NCBI GenBank assembly: GCA_023333565.1
Contig: JAJKFH010004053.1
Location: 930,001-994,000 of the forward strand
DNA length: 64,000 bases
Direction of reading: 5' to 3'
Source: Puffinus mauretanicus
Lineage: Eukaryota; Chordata; Aves; Procellariiformes; Procellariidae
Numbering within the stretch: position 1 is the stretch's first letter; every line of letters starts with the position of its first letter. The translations under genes were made by a program, and so were the position numbers. Positions 48,281-61,444 of the stretch are shown here, one piece after another. The notes below the pieces were generated by a model. That model did no database searches. It saw only the letters and a program-made list of their open reading frames with translations, and was not told the origin of the DNA.

Positions 48281-51200
48281 AATTTAGATCAGATGTCCTC
48301 AAAAGAGTGCAGACTGGTCTGGTGAAGGTTCTGGTTGCCCAGACTGCAGGACATACATGGTGCAAGGAACCAAGATTAACGGTTATCTGCGTCCAGATAG
48401 GTCTGGCAAGTCTATGCACAGTACATCTATCGTTAAGTCTGGAGTCCATGCCTGCTGATTTTGCTGCAATTATGTCTCAGAGAGTCTATTCCAGGTTAGA
48501 AGTTAGGGACGCTCAACATGTGTCCGTTTACACAGGCATTATTATTCCTTCGCTTCCAGGAAAAGAGAATATTACCCAAGCCAGGGGGTTGTCCTCACAC
48601 AGCTGTGAGACTGATGGGCAGGAGCTGGCTCCCATATCTTCAGTCTCCAGGAGTACAGTCCAGAGAAATTTGCACCTATTCTTTACATTTGGTAGTCTTA
48701 ATGAAGTAGTCTCTTTGAAGTCAATAAAATCGTTGTGTCCTTGGTAAGTGAACGTGGTGTTACATTTTCTCTTTAATAGCTGGTGCCCTAGCATGCCATT
48801 ATGAAAATGAATTGTTACAAGCATACATGCATTAACCAGGAGATAGAAATGATGAAGGAAGAAATCAGAAATATGCAAAAATGGTGTATCTGTGGGAGAA
48901 CTCTGTTAAAATATGTTTTTACAGAGAGGGAGTTGTCAGTTGGGTAAGTATTTAATCTTTTGCCCTCAAACAGAAACCAATGTGAGACATAAAACATTCA
49001 GAATGTCTTCAGGTGCTTTCAAAGCAATGTCATTCTTTAAAGGGGCAAAGAGGGGGGAGGGACACTGGGAGGCACAAAGCCGATCAAAGGTGGAAGAATG
49101 AAAGGAGAAATGTTTGAAAAACAGTAAAATATTCACAAGTCGCAAAGAGGTTGAACAACTGCCAAACTGATCCAAAGGCAGGCATCTAATCCTATTAATC
49201 TTTTGCTTCATCAGGGGAAAACGCTGGACAAGAGGAAACATTTTCTGTGTGGTAGAACATGGTAAGCACTTCAGTAAGAGCTCTGCTCCAGGCTACACGC
49301 TGAATGGTGACCTACTGAAATTATTTAGACTAAGAACCATGACAAGAATTTCACACTTTGTCTGTCTAGGAAAACAGCTTTATCACGCACATGTACTAAA
49401 ATGTGCTGAAGTATTTATTTTTTGTACATGGTCTTTTTTCAAGATCTATGTTTTTCTCCACCACATGTTACTTTTGGAATCAATGTGAATCAGTGTTGAT
49501 GCTCTTGACAGAAAATATCTTTATTTTTACCTGTTTGTATCCTTTCTCCTTCTTAGAAGAAATTATGTGACAAAATCATTCAGATGAAGTTTTTCTGCTG
49601 TTGGCAGATATGGCTTTAACTTTTAACAAAAAAGCGGTGTTGTTTTTCTTTTTTGTCATACCATCAGAAAGATGCTAGGCTAATGAATCTAAGCAGATAT
49701 TCAGCACTGTGATACATATTGTAACAATATAGATAGTCCAATGCGGCCTCTGTTAAGGGGAGGAGGAGATTACAGTTTTGCATTGCTATGCTTTAAAGAT
49801 TCTGTAGGGTCTCTAACACAGCCAACGCAATTGTTCCCAGGTGTGCCAAGGAGTTAATGTTAAAATTTTGAGTATGCTTTAAAAGCACGACACCTCAGTG
49901 GACATGGATGCCCAAAGCAGAGGCAGTTTAGCAGCCACTGGCAAAAGCCTATGACTGGCAATGACTGGGCAAAACTGACCAGTCCAGAAGACGACTAGGA
50001 AACAGAGGATGGTGGATGGCTAGAAAATTTATGCAGGTCATGCTTTTTTTTCAGCGCACCATAATTTAGCAGCCCTTTGGGACAGTAGAAGGAAAGATGC
50101 AGAAGCCATGTTAAAGATTTCTATAAGCATTTCTGTTTCTCTCAAGCCAATAAACACAAAACTTACACATGCTGTGCATTATGCTTTATTGCCTAGCACA
50201 CAAAGGCCACAGTAGGATTTCATAATAAGGATTTAACCTATAAAATATAGAAATATAATAGGTATCTGTAGAAATGCCTTTAAAATTGTGTAGATTTTAA
50301 TAGTGAATTATCTCTTCTATATGCATTTTAATAGGTCTGTAGTACCCTATAGCAAGCACAACATTTTCATTGAAATCGAACAAGTCCAAAATCTGATAGA
50401 AATGTTGTAGTTCTAATGTTTTTCCCTGAAGAACTACATGTCTGGAAATGGTGAGTGACTACAGCAAAAGCCATACTGCTTTGATCTCAGCTTTGAGAAA
50501 CAGCCATTCAGGACAATGTAGTTTGCAGGAGGAACGAATGCTTGATGCCAATAGAGAAGTCGTCCTTCTATTAAGAAAGCAGGGAGCTCATCACCTCAAA
50601 TGGAGTGGACTATCATGGATGTACCGTGGAGGAATGGAGGAAGGATGTGGGGAGCATTGTATACTCTAGTGAGATGAACATCATGAAATGGGGAGTTGCT
50701 CTAGCATCTTTAGGAGAGGGAGCTTGAGAAGAAAGCACATTGAAACAGGTAACTCAGAAGGAGAAAGGTCAAATGCAATCAGAATCTTAAATCACAAATG
50801 GCTCATTAAAGATTAAGGGCTTTTTATTCACCTCTTATTTTGTCTGAAACTTTAGGATTCCAGAGAGCTAGAAAAACAGTTACATACTTCAGTTGGACTT
50901 ATCATTACTGTATCACATGCCTTAAGAGGTTAAAGTGAAATTGGGCGGAGATGAGTGAAGTCATGGCAATTGTAATGGCTTGATCATACCCCTTCCTTCC
51001 AGCGTCAAGCTACACCCACAAAGTGAGGAAGCTCTGATAGACCCTTGAGAGAGGGTTATTTTAGGAATGAGGATAGAGTGGTTATAGGGTACATCTGCAT
51101 TAGCATTTTAGTTTGGATCAGGCTAGTCTGCTTCTGAAGTGGATTGTCCAGTTCCCACAATCTGTGCTCTCTTTCACACAATAAACTGGTTTTGGAGCAT

Positions 51201-54014
51201 GTTATGTGAATACTTTCTTTATAAAACTAAATCAAAAGGCGGTCACCAGGATCTCTCCAAATGCACTCCAAATGCTAGTGGTTGTCAGTCAACAGGTCCA
51301 GAGCACAGCCTGTTGGAATAAAGGCCCCCAACACACACAAGATATGACCACTGGTTCTCAGAACTAAATATTTTGCTCTACAGATCAACTCCTACTGTGA
51401 TGCTCTTGTTAATGAAGATATAGCCAAAGAGTAATTTAAAAGGAGAAAGAGGAACAGTAGAGCTCTTTCTACTCTGTGAAGAAGATATTTTTTTATTTTG
51501 CTGGAAGAATAAATTGTGCAAACTGAAGTTCCTCAATAGGAAGGAGAAAATGAACCTGTGGAAAAGTGTGGGTTAAGTACTAAAGAAAAATGTGTAGACC
51601 TGCTTGCATGAAGAAATTTTTGCAAGTCAGTGCTGCTGTATTAATTGCCTATATAGCACTGACATACACTTTACTACTGCACATAAAAATAATGGGTGAA
51701 GCCAATTTACAATTTTCAGAATCTCATTTGATAATCAATTTGAAATAATTCTTACTGGCTTTGCAGACTTCATTTTAGGAATGTGGTTTTGCACGTACTT
51801 TCCTTCCCTCCAGAGTGAATTGTTTACTAAAGTTTGTAAATGGGTTCTAATGCAACATTTATTTTGATAAATATGCATCTTGAAAAGTGTGAGTGTTAAA
51901 CATCGGCTTGATCTAGCAATCCTTTACTGTGAAAATGTATTCCATAGAGCATTGAAGTGTTGTAATAAAAAGCTATCTGATAAAATAAGCAACGAAATTG
52001 AAATTTTGGCTTAAACTACTTTTTAAAGAAATAAGTTACCCTAAGGCTGATGTTTGAACTAGCTGCTATTATTTGTTGTGTGTAGCAGCCATTTCCTTAT
52101 TCAAAGTCTAAATTTATTTAAGCTAAAGTTGGGGGTTGAATCTTGGTATAGTTACAGATATCATTAAAAAAAAAATTCATTGTTATTACTTAAATTTTAC
52201 AATTTGGTGCCCTGTAGACAGCAAGTAAAGGAGAATATTACATGTAATTTCATTTTGAATAATATTGAATGTCTTAGCTCTGTGTAGCTCTGCCTAGAAA
52301 TGAAATGAAAATGGTTTATTTTATAATATCTAATCCTGTCCTAGACATCCATTTTAGTTTTGAAGAAAGGCTTGAAATATCTCTCTTTGATAATTAAAGC
52401 ATTATCTTTAGCACAGGTGAATGCTTTGATTTTGCATATCTTTATTATCTCACTTGAAAAATTTCCAGCTAAGCAGATATGGATACAGTTATGGAGCAGA
52501 TACAACCTTTTTGTGTGCCTAACTGGGATAAGAAATATGCACTGGTAATGCAACATCACACACATAAAGGCTTCTGTGCTAGCATTCTTCCAGTACATTA
52601 GTATTATGGTATTCTTTACATTTCAGTATGTAGTAGTTGAGTTAATTTTACTTGCTAACATCAAGGGAAAGCAAACAAGAAAAATAATATTGAGCACATT
52701 CATTCAGAATTTTAAAGCAATGTGTCTGATCATGTGTGCTTTATGTCACGATACTAGGAAATGCTGTGTTCTTTGACAAAACAGCTATGCTTGAGGAAAT
52801 TAAATTGAGTATTTGTAGAAAGTAGAGTTTATTATTAGTGATCAATTCTTAGCTGCATTTCCATGATTCTTAAAGTGTTTCTTGAACAGTCCAGTTTAAG
52901 TAGCTTGATATCAATTAGATATAGATATTAACTTTCAGATTTAACCTTGAACCATTTAATAGGGGAAGATATATTATGCCATAGCTGTAATAGAGACAGA
53001 TGCTATATGTAGGTAACCTGATACTATTCATTATAAGAGATTTTTGCAGCTTTTACAAAAGGCTTTATTTCCTTTATTTGCTGCAGTATAGAGCTAATAC
53101 TCAAGGTACATCTGTGACCACAAATCTAGAGGAAGCAAGGATAGGTTGCATGTGCTAACCATCTCACTCAGGTCTTCTGGCCTGTTTGATGCACCCTTTT
53201 CCTAGAAATTTCCCAAGGAACTGAGATGATCCTGCACATTAAATCACAAGAGTCTGTTCATGGTGCTGAAGGTTCAGAGTTTGTCTCCTGTTTGAGGGTA
53301 AACAGGGGAGAAACAAATGAAATGAAAACTTGAATTAAGACTACAATGAAATAGTGCTAATTTTACTCCTGGGCTGCTATATGCAAAAAGTCATGTAAAT
53401 TTTATGCATTAGGTGTGGGAATGTTTGCAGGAGGAGGGAAATACTTGTAATTCTACAGTGGGCTACATGTCTAACTGCATATATATCTTTATCAATAGAT
53501 CTGAAAGTATCACCTTAACGTTTTGCCTGTATACATCTTAAATTTGAAGCATGTGTGCCTATAATCTGATGTAAAATTTTATTTGCATGGTATTTAAAGG
53601 AACTAGAAGCAGACAAACCAGAGAAGGAACATGGGAAACACAGGCAGGCATGAGTACGGTGGACTGTTCCCTCTAACGCTCTTGGAATCTCATATTTGCA
53701 GGAGAGATACAAAAAAGAAAGTGCATTTTCCATAATCAGCGACCTTCATAATCAGTTTCTTCTGTCATATATTGCCTAAAACATGTCTTTATGTGGAGTT
53801 ATGGCTGCCTTTACTATAGATTTCCCATATCTAGCATTTTGCAGAAGAAATAATGGCTAAAATGCAGCTAAAAAAAGAGAGATGTTTTAGTTTTAAACTA
53901 GTGGCTGAATGTTAAAGGTGCTGGAAACTAAGAAGGCCTTTTAATTTGTATTATGTTTCATTTCTTGTCCCTTTTGAGTAATATTTTGTTCATTGTTTGC
54001 TAATGAAGATGATA
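48281..54014. other. Unique non-coding DNA, no supportable gene
   Basis: This holds almost all of the longest ATG-to-stop frame in the window (156 codons, 48277-48747 plus), which overlaps a 63-codon plus frame in another phase and a 116-codon minus frame. Its translation resembles no family I know, has no domain-like pattern and no adjoining exon, and it begins at the edge of a MIR-like repeat. The rest (48900-54000) is AT-rich with frames under 91 codons. No transposon landmark was recognised. Confidence 0.5.
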
Positions 54015-54043
54015 TATATATTTCAATAAAGGTGAAATATATA
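54015..54043. repeat. AT hairpin, 11-bp stem
   Basis: TATATATTTCA (54015-54025) pairs exactly with TGAAATATATA (54033-54043) around a 7-nt loop. The surrounding 60 bp is nearly all A/T, so chance palindromes are easy here. Confidence 0.6.
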
Positions 54044-54279
54044 AATATTTCTTATATATATTTTTCATATATAACTCTGCATGTTGTTTCTGGTCTTGTA
54101 ATTTGAAGGTAGAAATGGTCTTAATAGATCAGATGTTTGATCCTAATTTATATTCTTTTTCTGACAGGGGTTGTTACTGCACTCTTCCGAAAAAGGTGTA
54201 AAATTCTCACAAAATGCTCACAGTGCTGTTTTCCTTTGTGCTATCTGCACACCATGTGGTTTAGGAAAACACACTCTGT
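54044..54279. other. Short non-coding stretch before the ancient repeat
   Basis: A TTCTTTTTCTGACAG word resembling a splice acceptor occurs near 54155-54169 and is followed by an open plus-strand frame to 54385. The frame runs into repeat sequence and its translation is unrecognised, so I do not call an exon. Confidence 0.4.
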
Positions 54280-54540
54280 GTTTAAGCTACATGTAATACT
54301 GAAGTTGCACATTGCGTCAATCGCACTAGGCCAGCACATTGTCCCAGTCAGTGTCCAGTGCCAGATGTTCCAGAAAAAGGTGTAAGAAAACCAGCAGTGG
54401 ACAACTATTAAATATCATGACCACAGAGGAAGCTTCTTACCTCCCAGGCAGCTAGTTAGTAGCTGCATTACTGCAGAAGCATGAAGATTTAGGCCCCCTA
54501 TAAATTTTAATCCTTTCTAATATACAGACACATTTTGACA
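54280..54540 (+). repeat. Ancient interspersed repeat (amniote-age), family not named
   Basis: The words CAGTCAGTGTCCAGTGCCAG, AAGGTGTAAGAAAACC, GCAGTGGACAACTATTAA, GAAGCTTCTTACCTCCCAG and GCATGAAGATTTAGGCCCCC come in the order of an old interspersed repeat that I recognise from amniote genomes. In its usual form it has a GGTGCAAGAAACCC word and a later GAAGTTTCTTCC word. I cannot name the family reliably. The copy is diverged, and the open frame 54137-54385 that overlaps it is not a gene. Edges are approximate. Confidence 0.5.
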
Positions 54541-54547
54541 AACTGGG

Positions 54548-54570
54548 AATTGAAATATTGTATTTCAATT
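54548..54570. repeat. Tight hairpin: perfect 10-bp stem, 3-nt loop
   Basis: AATTGAAATA (54548-54557) is the exact reverse complement of TATTTCAATT (54561-54570), with TTG between them. It lies at the 3' edge of the ancient repeat and could be part of it. Confidence 0.75.
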
Positions 54571-57500
54571 TTATTCTGGAAGACAAATTTATGTTGTCAT
54601 TTAAAATGCATTCATGAAAAATTACAGCAAACAAGTAATTACACTATGTGCATCTGCTCTCATTAGTTGGGGAGAGGAGCTGAGCTTTTTAAAAATTACA
54701 TTAGCTACCATATGAGATTCTGAGAAACATCTTTCTGTGAAATGGGACAGGTGATAGGTGAATTACTGGTAGGATGTATATGTTAGTCCATAGACAGGAA
54801 GAGAATTTTAAAATAAGATCCTGCTCTTTTACTGGCAAAAGATGGAGAGAGTAATAAGGCTTGCATTGGTGTTACAACTTCTTTGTCATTGGTTTGTTAT
54901 TTTTCAGTCAGAGCTATTGCAGGAAACTGTAATGCAGAATTGCTTTACACAGCACAGTTTACAAATTGTTTGCAGAATCACTTACATGTCTTGTTGGAGT
55001 TTATGTTTGCTATCTAATTCAGGTCTACGAATCATCAGCTCAGGTTTACCTACTTTCCTGGGGTCTATCCTTCATTGCATCTTTCCTCTCTACCTCTCTA
55101 AATATCTTTGTGTGCACCATTTAACGCCATTTTCAAAAGCAGAACCCAACCACTAAACTGTTAAATACAGAACATGGTATAGAACTGCTCTGGGATGAAA
55201 TCGAAGCCTATGAATTCAGTAGACAAGCTTAGCTTTTTTTTAATCCTTTGGTAAGATTCTGATGGTCTTCATCTTTACTTGGATACTGAAATTTTCGTTC
55301 CACATAAGCTTTCTAGCTCCAGAGCTTATTCTTATTCTTCAAATAAGAAATTAGCCAATAAATAATGTATGTAATATATTACTTCTATCTGTATCATCTG
55401 CAAACCCTTTGACTCTCCATTGCACATTTGCCCCATTGTACATGGGGCTTTTATTTTGCAAACACTGAAAAATGGATTCATTTCAAATATAGGATTAGTG
55501 CCATTGAAGGATAGGCTAGTATATTCCTTATGAATTGCAGTATCAAAGGCCTAAATCCTTTGCTGGCTAATCTTGTGATTCAATTCAGAAGATGTTACAA
55601 TCTCACATGAAGGTCCGTTGATTTATTGCTAGAGATTGACCTGGTGGAAGCTGATGATCTGTTGGTGCTGGTGAAAATGATGAGGGAAGAGCTACCCTGC
55701 CATTTTCATGCAGAAAATTTGGATGTTTTAACTGACTAAAGTTTATCTCTGTGTCTAACTTTTCATTGGTAAATAAGGGTCAGCCATCTGGTAGTGATAA
55801 ATTTGGCTGGAATGGATTCCATCTGCTAAAATATGATGTAAAAATATTCTGCTTTTCCATAGCACTGGAAAGATATGACATCTGGGATTAGGTAAAATAA
55901 AGAAACTTGAAATTGGAAGGCATTGACAAAATGATTTCCCTTCTGAGGAACTGGAGATGTGCCATTTTAGGGTGGGGCTAACGACAGGCCTATAACTAGG
56001 GTTTATCTTTTCGCAGATAGTTTTTTCTAGAAGTTAATATTAACTCAGAAGTTAAAACACTGAGTTCAGCCTTCCCCTCCAAACTTCCTCTACCATCTAC
56101 TGCAGTTATTAAGTAGATTTATGGCCAAGGAATCACCTATCCCAGTACATAAAGATGTAGGTTTCTCATATGGACATGGGATTTTGTGTTACCTGGCGCC
56201 CAGCTGTTTACAGCTGTGTGGCTTGTGATTTCCCAGCAGAGCTGGAAGAATAGGAAAGCCTGGGAACTAGTGGGAAAGGAAAAGCCAAGAGGCTTTGCAC
56301 TGTTTTACCTACAAGCTGAAGCAGGTAGTTTCTATTTTAATGGATCATTGCAAATATATCACAATAGAGCCTCCAGGAATCCTGTTTTTCAAGGCACTGA
56401 ATTTGCCTGAAGAATGAAGAGGTACTCTGTAGAGTTGATGATAGAACTTCTTTCTCTGTCTTTTCAATCTACTGAGATATGGTGGTTTATCATCAAAATT
56501 CAAGATCTTCTACATAGATAAGGTCTGTTCATACTGGCTAATTTGTGTTTTCTAGTCCATGATTTGCTGATGCTACCGAAAAAGATAACAAAGACGTAAC
56601 TCATCTATGACTACCAATTCCCCAGTAGCAAGATAAAGTATTACTCCATTAAGTGTTTTAGCATATTTTGCCTCTGCATTGTGCTAGTCTTGAAACTTTC
56701 AGCTTTCAAGTTACATGCTTTCAGGTTACAGAGCAATTCTAAGGGATTTGGAGAAAAACTGCAGGTCTTCCACGTGGAAGCAGTTTCTCCAGGGAGCCCA
56801 CATTCTTGTAGACATTGTTACCAAAATACACTTTCCAGTTTAATTTGAGGACTTCATTCTAAATTAAGAAAACATTTTTAAGGAATGACCTGTGGAAAAC
56901 TCTGAGCGTGATTTTTTTTTGTGGGGCAAAGCAAGCTGCTTTCTAAATTATCATGTCCCAGAGACGAAAGATGTAAAAATAAGGTTCTACATTTGACCCT
57001 GTCCTGAAGAATGGAATTGTAATGCATCCTACAGAATTACTCAACAGACACCATGTTAATGTGAGGTTCTTTTTATAAATCTAGACAACGGTATGCCAAC
57101 ATATATTCCCCAATGGCTGCTGTAATGTGAACCAGTAGGCATTTAGTTTTAGAGTACTATGTACAAGAGTTAGTTTTCAAAAGTCAATCCTCAGTAATTG
57201 GTTTAATAGTTAATAATAACTGACTACTATAGGGCAGTACAGGAGCTATTACGTCCATTGGAATGTCTCTAAGTGTGAACATTGTTCATTTGTGATCACA
57301 GCCAAGAGAAAGGTTTTAACAACTTTTCTGCTTTACTTTTAGCAGAAGGTAATTCAGCAAGAAGTTTGTGCAGGTTGGAATTTTTTATTAGATACACCTT
57401 CTTCACTCTTCTTTTTTGTTGCTGTAGGCAGTGATATAGTTACTTCGTGAGTAGCCAAATCTCACATAAATGCATTAAATACAGTTCAGCAAGAAATGCT

Positions 57501-58240
57501 GAGCCTGAGAAGCATTGGAAAATAATGTAGGATTCAAGTTAATACAAAGAGACTTTGACTAGACATCCACTTTTATGTGTATAATAACATATTAAAAAAA
57601 AAAATCTGAGTAATTTTAAAATGATCAAAAGCAAACAGAATGAGTAGAATTTTAAGTCTGAAGGCTCCTGGGAGAGAGATTTAGCTGTAATTTTCTTACA
57701 TTGCAATGAGGGGTACATGTGCTTAAATTAGGCAATTGCTTACTTGTTTTGCTGACTCAGGGCTTCAGTAAAAATACTACTGTGCAAAATTTTCAAAAAC
57801 ACTTTTTAAAGGGATGTAGATATTTGGTTTCACAGAATTTGTCCTTTTGTCTTTAAATGCCATATATTTTCACTAATGCTGAAGAAAATTCCTACTTTTT
57901 TTTTTCCTTTTTTTTTTAAGCGTTATTGTATATGCATGTATCTAAATATTGTACTTGATTTCGTCTTCTAATTTAGGGTGACTTCTCTTACTATTCCCAA
58001 GGCTTCCTTTCAGTTTATAAGTTCTTTGTCTTGAAGATTTGATGTGTAAAAATCAACCTCAACTTATATTTAAGCACTTGTAAAATACTGATTCGTTGGT
58101 TAACTCTCCAAATTGCACATACCCCCACAAAGAGCATTTATTTGACTACAAGTAGACTCACAAAAAAAGAAAAAACAGAAAAAGATTTAAAAGTTTGGTT
58201 AGTGTTAGAACAAACATATAATTCTCTTCTCTTATTTTGC
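54571..58240. other. Unique AT-rich non-coding DNA, no gene seen
   Basis: The largest frame is 104 codons (54842-55156 plus), unrecognised. The T-rich patch near 57896-57919 is a pair of short T runs. No transposon landmark was seen. Confidence 0.5.
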
Positions 58241-58283
58241 TTTAAAGAAAGTGCTAAGCATTTCATTTAAAGAAAGTGCTAAG
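58241..58283. repeat. Short duplication: 18 identical bases, period 25
   Basis: TTTAAAGAAAGTGCTAAG occurs at 58241-58258 and 58266-58283 with a 7-base spacer. A small local duplication. Confidence 0.95.
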
Positions 58284-58589
58284 TACTTCAACATTTACTA
58301 AATTGGAATAAATGTACTTGGTTGTATAGAATCTTTACTGAATTTGTGATCTGAAAAGCCAAATATGATTAATACAGAGGATATCAACACTCTAGTGCAA
58401 GATGCTGATGCTCATCAAGTAATGTTCATTTCAGAATTTTACAGCACAGCATGTTATAACCCACTTATTTCCCTCACTTATTTTTGGTCTTCTAGATGCC
58501 AACATTCCAGTCTACGGTGTATAGTCTGATATAAATATCTGACTAATATAGATATCCTTGCCTGCCAGCAGCTTAAACTCCATTTAATT

Positions 58590-59990
58590 TCTTTTGTGTT
58601 AGCAGGTTGCATTTACAGAGAGGTTTTGGTTTTGTTATTTGTCTCAATTTGCTGAAGTAGCTCAGTATGGTCCAAATGGAAAAATAAATCACAAAGAAAG
58701 CTTATTAGGAAATGTTTATATTTTTGAATTAGAAAGCAGTAGGCAGTATTTGTTAGGCCAGATAAATTGTATATTGCTGTCTTTCGGGGAAACTAAACAC
58801 CGAATAAAATCTTTACCTTGGATGCTCAAGTTTTTCTCCAAAGCTTAAGCTGATACAGCAGTTACTTCTTTAATTATTTATGGATGAGACATGTGAAATG
58901 CCTGCCAAAGTTAGCAGAGAGAAAATAATGGCTAGTATTAAACATTTGACCTTGAAAGCAGCTCTGATTGAAAATAATTACCCCAAGTTTTAAAACCTTT
59001 ATTTCCTGTTCTGGTGGCGATGTCCTTCTTAAGCTGTAATAAATTGCCCAATCATCTTAGCATCAGATTAACTTGACTCAAGTGTTTATTTCACATTAAG
59101 CTTCAGCATTACTGATGCACTATGCAAAAGTGATATTAATTATCTTTAGGGTTCTTTTTTTTTTTTTAATTCAGATTTTTTTGGTGGTGTAAATTTTCAT
59201 TGAGTTTGCCCTCAATGTTCCACCAAGGCCAAATGTCATTTCAACATATCAAAATCTTAAAATTAACTCTGAATTTTCTGCTGACCTCTGTGATGTTTTG
59301 CTATTGAGCAGGTGCAAATGAATTCTCTTAGACTCCTTTGTTATGTCTATCTGTGTTGTCAATCTAGTTTACATTAACATCTGGAAAATGGATATGGGAA
59401 AATTATTGGTCTTGTTAATTATAATTAGCTGTCAGTCTTTTCAATGAGAGGTATTTTGGTCATTAAATGAATAATATTGGCTCATGAATATTCCTTCGTA
59501 TAATAGATACTTAAAAATGATTTGTAAAAGTTTTGCTTTCAAGCATAACAATGCCCCCATAACCACCATGCTCTGATTTACATGGTGTTTGTGTTTTGGC
59601 AAACATTTTGCCTCAAGGATACCAGGTGTATCTTTGTAAGGTCCTTTGATTAATGTCTGTCTAATAACATCACTGATTGCTTTGGGCAAACTGTTCTATA
59701 AAAGGAAACCTTGCTGACATGGAAAAGAAAATTGCAACTCTGGTGTGCCATGAGATTTTAATTACAATAAACAACAATTAAACAGATTATTATAGCAATG
59801 CAATTATTACTTTAAAGTTGACATTGTGTCAGCATCTTATTTTCATTGGTTTTGTAATCAGTCTGTAGAATTTGCCTTGAGCTAGAATAGAAACTATTTT
59901 TAAAGTCAACAACACCAAATTTTAAGACAATTTATTTTTGTGATTTATTTTAAACACTGGAAAGATTTTCAGAGTTTTCTTTCTGTTTCT
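58590..59990. promoter_or_regulatory. Candidate conserved non-coding element region
   Basis: The segment is AT-rich but not low in complexity. It is dense in words used by developmental regulators: a TCF/LEF-type CCTTTGATTA near 59643-59652, FOX-type AATAAACAAC and SOX-type ACAAT words near 59764-59777, and several TAATTA homeodomain cores, for example near 59420 and 59758. No repeats interrupt it. Such texture is typical of vertebrate conserved enhancers in gene deserts, but motif density alone is weak evidence in AT-rich DNA. An 82-codon minus frame (59441-59689) is unrecognised. Confidence 0.3.
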
Positions 59991-61407
59991 TACTTCTTTG
60001 GTCGCAAAGCCACCAAAAAATGTTTTGTAGCTATATGGTTCATAACAAGCCAAATCCTGTTCTTATGCAGTAAGCTTCCCTCTGACTGAATTAATTGTGC
60101 ACTACTGGTCTGCTGTATTGTGTGTTCCGAATGCAACAATGCGTTGTAAGAAAACTAGTGGAAAATATTTTTAAAAACTTCTGAAGTGGTCTAAGTGTTT
60201 CACAGTATATATCCGTCCTGTCTTTGGGGGTCAGAGATAACTAATGGAGACTGAATCTCTCAATTTGAAGAAAATGCATCTCCACCACACCCTATATTTA
60301 TCTTTAAATAGGAGTGACAATAGCAAGAGGATTTTTTGGAGATTATAGCTGAAGATATGGTTGCCAAAAGTAATCAAGAAGTCAGGTTTTTTTGACGTTT
60401 CTTTCTGGAAGCATATCCACTTCTTGCTTTAAAAATGTAGAACTGGCAATATATTTGATGGAGACGTTATAGCATTTCTAAATGAAAAATAGAACTTCTG
60501 TAGGATTTGAACTAAATGCCTTTGAATACAGACACATTTTCCGCTCTCCTACACGGCACTTTGTTGTAATTGAGCAAATTTTATAGGGCCGAAATTAGTC
60601 ACAAGAGAACTCTCTGTATTACTCTCTGAAAGCAATGGAAGCACAATGAGAGTTTTGAGAAAAAAAGAAAAAAAAATTAATTAAGGAAAGAATATATCTG
60701 GGGACTAGTTTAGCTTTGATATGTTTCAGCTTTTGAGCTTACCTGCATGATGACTGCAGTGAGACTAAACATGCAAGCTGGCTTCCAACCCCTCCAGCCC
60801 AGCTGGGATCAGCCTTTGGCAAAAAGGCAAGGAAAAATAAGGGGTCTGCAAAGCTCCAACTGTAAACTGTGTCAGCTGCTATAGGAGAAACTACCCAAGA
60901 GAGGGGGAGAGCCTGCAGGTTTCCACAACATTCCTAGAAAACTGCTGTTTGAAGAATGCAGGAGGTGCTCATTTGGGGTCGTTCCTTCTCACCAAGGGAA
61001 GTAAACCAAGCCAAAGTTGTTCTTCTGTCACACTTAGGGGAGGGTCCACAGAGCTTGTCAAAACTGAGTTTCTTTCATTTTATCATCTTCAGTGAATGGA
61101 CCCAGAACAATTCAGAAAAGCAATGAGGAAAGTCACCTAAGCCTGGTCCTCAATACATTAAGAGTGTCAGCTGCCTAACAACTGAGATAAATAAGAGTAA
61201 GGTTTTTTCAGTGCTTTGACTATGTTTTTAAGTTTACCTGACAAAAGACTATTAAAACTGGTCCTTGTCTCTGTAATTGCAGACAAGAAACAAATGTACA
61301 GACATGTATTCATATTTCCAATGGTCACATAATGCTCTGTGAAATGTCCACCCCCAGGGATTCATTCAGCACCGTGGTGCTTTGCTTGTTTTTCTGGCAT
61401 TCTGATT
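59991..61407. other. Unique non-coding DNA, no gene seen
   Basis: No frame of note. The segment 60770-61050 is slightly GC-richer and unassigned. The stretch ends at the CR1 3' repeat. Confidence 0.5.
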
Positions 61408-61444
61408 AGAATAGAACAGAACAGAACAGAACAGAATAGAATAG
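61408..61444. repeat. (AGAAC/AGAAT)n at the CR1 3' end
   Basis: Five-base units AGAAT and AGAAC repeat seven times with only C/T variation. On the element's own strand this is (ATTCT/GTTCT)n. Avian CR1 elements usually end in an 8-base unit such as ATTCTATG, so this end has probably been remodelled by slippage into a 5-base satellite. Confidence 0.9.

Noticed and set aside
48277..48747. Longest open frame of the window (156 codons, plus strand)
   Set aside because: Unrecognised translation with no domain-like pattern, overlapped by a 63-codon plus frame and a 116-codon minus frame, and starting at the edge of a MIR-like repeat. From base composition, a frame of this length in 64 kb read six ways is not far from chance expectation.
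54137..54385. Possible exon after a TTCTTTTTCTGACAG acceptor-like word
   Set aside because: The open stretch runs into an ancient interspersed repeat and its translation resembles nothing known; no donor or partner exon found.
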